Source: JBGPFS01 sp041483455 (GTDB taxonomy: Bacteria; Chloroflexota; Limnocylindria; Limnocylindrales; CSP1-4). From it: a DNA stretch of 7,810 bases. The notes below the pieces were generated by a model. The model was given only the letters and a program-made list of their open reading frames with translations. It was not told where the DNA came from and made no database searches. Positions 6,461-7,810 of this stretch are shown here, piece by piece. The first letter of the stretch is position 1, and each line of letters starts with the position of its first letter. The stretch is taken from positions 1-7,810 of the forward strand of contig JBGPFS010000110.1 of assembly GCA_041483455.1 (NCBI GenBank), written 5' to 3'. Made by a program: the position numbers and the translations under genes.

Positions 6461-7810
6461 ATGACCGAGTTCCTCTACCTCGACGCCGACGACGAGATCA
6501 CGACGGCGGTCGCCCGGATCCGGTCGTCGGCCGGCCCACGGGTCGTTCTCGTCCTGCCGCCCGGGTCGCGCCTGGCGACGTCGCGGATCAACTTCCGGCT
6601 CCTGGCCCGCGAGGCGATCGAATCCAATCGCCGGCTCTCGATCGTGGCGCCCGACGCGGCGAGCCGGTCGATCGCGGCGGCCGCCGGACTGACGGTCCAT
6701 GCGAGCGCCGCGGAGGCGGAGCTGGACCCCGAGGGCCGGGCGAAGGTCGAGGGAGCGGCGGAGCAGCCGGTACCGGCCGAACCTGCGGAGGGGCCTGCCC
6801 CGGACATCGCGTCGGAGACGGTCACCGAGGTCGGGATCGCTGTAGGCTCGACCGAGGTCGTCGCTGCTGCGGGCGGTCTCGGCCGCGAAGAGCCTGCCGT
6901 CCCGCCGCGGCCGGGACCCATCGTCGAGCCGCGACCGCGTTCGCTGGCGGCCGGGCTGCCGGCGCCCAGTGCGATCTCGCGCCCGCCCTTCCGGTGGCCC
7001 TTCCGGTGGCCGGTCTGGACCGCAGCCGCCGTCGCCGGCCTGCTCGTGGTGGCCGTGGCGGCGTTCGGTGTCGGGTGGTACGTCCTGCCCTCGGCCACCG
7101 TCACGATCACGCCGCGCCAGGAGGTCGTCGGACCGGTGGAGCTCTCCGTCCGCGCCGATCCGCTCGTGACCGTCGCGCAGCCCTCGGCGGGGGTCGTGCC
7201 GGCGCTCCGGCCGAGCCAGGACCTGGCCGTCTCCGGCCAGTTCAGCGCGACCGGCAAGCGGGTGGCACAGACGTCGGCGACCGGGAGCGTCACCTGGACG
7301 AACTGCGACACGGGCAGGTCCCACCCGATCGCGATGGGCACGATCGTCTCGACGGCGTCCGGCGTGGCCTTCACGACGGATGCGGCGCTGTCCCTGAGTC
7401 AGGCGCCGATCTCGCCGGCCCCCTGTACGACGGGTGACGTCGGGGTGACCGCCGTGAGCCCTGGCCCGGAGGCGAACGTCGCGGCCGGCGCGATCACGGT
7501 GATCCATTCGACCTTCGACTCGTCGAGGATCTTCGTCAAGAACCCGGCGCCGACCGCGGGCGGGTCCCGCAAGACCTTCATCCGGATCTCGCAGGCCGAC
7601 ATCGACGCGGCGACGACCCAGCTGACGAAAGAGCTCAAGGCGGCCTTCACCGCCTGGGCGGCGGCCCCACCCGACCTGCCGGCCGGGGCGCATGCGTATC
7701 CCGCGACGGCGGCGCTGGGCACGAGCGCCCCGACCCCCGACCCGGCCACCCTCGTGGGCAAGGAAGTGCCGAGCTTCGAGCTGGGCCTGGGGGCGACCGC
7801 CGAGGTCACC
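6461..7810 (+). CDS. Bitopic membrane protein of the 'baseplate J/gp47-like' family, 3' truncated
   Basis: The frame stays open to the right edge, giving 450 visible residues. Residues 1-86 look like a small alpha/beta cytoplasmic domain (VVLVLPPGSRL at 28-38, LSIVAPDAASRSIAAAAGLTV at 59-79). Residues 87-183 form a Pro/Ala/Glu-rich, probably disordered linker. A transmembrane helix spans about 185-209 and is preceded by FRWPFRWPVW. The outer region begins with SATVTITPR and holds beta-rich segments such as GSVTWTN and PIAMGTIVSTASGVAFTTD. It carries two cysteines, C282 and C322, that could form a disulfide. It continues with VSPGPEANVAAGAITVI, NPAPTAGGSRK and ISQADIDAATTQL, as in proteins named baseplate J/gp47 family in Chloroflexota and candidate phyla. 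No phage genes are nearby, so that name probably reflects domain similarity only. The ATG lies 11 bases after the ATPase stop. Its role is unknown, and partnership with the upstream ATPase is inferred. Confidence 0.82.
   Translation, partial: MTEFLYLDADDEITTAVARIRSSAGPRVVLVLPPGSRLATSRINFRLLAREAIESNRRLSIVAPDAASRSIAAAAGLTVHASAAEAELDPEGRAKVEGAAEQPVPAEPAEGPAPDIASETVTEVGIAVGSTEVVAAAGGLGREEPAVPPRPGPIVEPRPRSLAAGLPAPSAISRPPFRWPFRWPVWTAAAVAGLLVVAVAAFGVGWYVLPSATVTITPRQEVVGPVELSVRADPLVTVAQPSAGVVPALRPSQDLAVSGQFSATGKRVAQTSATGSVTWTNCDTGRSHPIAMGTIVSTASGVAFTTDAALSLSQAPISPAPCTTGDVGVTAVSPGPEANVAAGAITVIHSTFDSSRIFVKNPAPTAGGSRKTFIRISQADIDAATTQLTKELKAAFTAWAAAPPDLPAGAHAYPATAALGTSAPTPDPATLVGKEVPSFELGLGATAEVT
6986..7009 (+). 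repeat. Perfect 12-base tandem duplication in coding sequence
   Basis: CCCTTCCGGTGG occurs twice in direct succession (6986-6997 and 6998-7009). In frame it encodes PFRW twice, immediately before the transmembrane helix of the membrane protein. The perfect DNA identity suggests a recent duplication or a slippage product. The added Arg and Trp residues would sit at the cytoplasmic membrane interface. Confidence 0.85.

Noticed and set aside
6446..7693. Open frame of 415 codons on the - strand
   Set aside because: It is Arg/Gly/Asp-rich shadow sequence opposite the baseplate J-like gene, whose + strand frame has clear domain structure and a transmembrane helix.
6461..7810. Prophage tail or contractile injection system
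   Set aside because: The protein has a cytoplasmic domain, linker and transmembrane helix, unlike a soluble phage baseplate subunit, and no sheath, tube, spike or portal genes are in the window.

Overview
The window is about 7.8 kb of very GC-rich bacterial DNA, by eye roughly 70% GC and strongly GC-biased at third codon positions. All genes lie on the + strand, tightly packed, with no stretch over about 110 bases outside genes. No tRNA, rRNA, CRISPR, insertion sequence or phage structural cluster is visible. The gene content, especially an FtsA/PilM-like ATPase beside a membrane-anchored 'baseplate J-like' protein, suggests a high-GC member of the Chloroflexota (Limnocylindria-like). This is an inference from family knowledge, and a high-GC actinobacterium is not excluded.

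Layout. (1) 1-612: the C-terminal part of an IscS/NifS-type cysteine desulfurase, cut by the left edge. (2) 643-1743: mnmA, the tRNA 2-thiouridylase. Together these look like a dedicated sulfur relay for tRNA wobble uridine thiolation. (3) 1805-2083 and 2080-2229: two small unrecognised membrane proteins overlapping by GTGA. (4) 2341-5181: alaS, alanyl-tRNA synthetase, complete with editing domain. (5) 5187-6449: an FtsA/PilM-like actin-fold ATPase starting 5 bases after alaS. (6) 6461-7810 (open at the right edge): a bitopic membrane protein with a cytoplasmic N-terminal domain, a Pro/Ala/Glu-rich linker, one transmembrane helix and an extracytoplasmic region typical of proteins annotated 'baseplate J/gp47 family'.

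Regulation. Two starts (1805 and 2341) are each preceded by a TAnnnT -10-like hexamer exactly 7 bases upstream of the start codon and lack a Shine-Dalgarno sequence. A third start (6461) has a similar hexamer at 8 bases. This is the arrangement expected for leaderless mRNAs. In contrast, the second small membrane gene (2080) has a textbook GGAGG 8 bases upstream, so both initiation modes appear to coexist. The ATPase gene probably depends on read-through and translational coupling from alaS.

The first five kilobases are mostly conventional tRNA-modification and aminoacylation genes. The least understood part is the right end, where an actin-like ATPase with possible membrane-binding ends sits next to a bitopic membrane protein of unknown role. 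This may be a cell-envelope or pilus-like assembly system rather than a phage-derived one.
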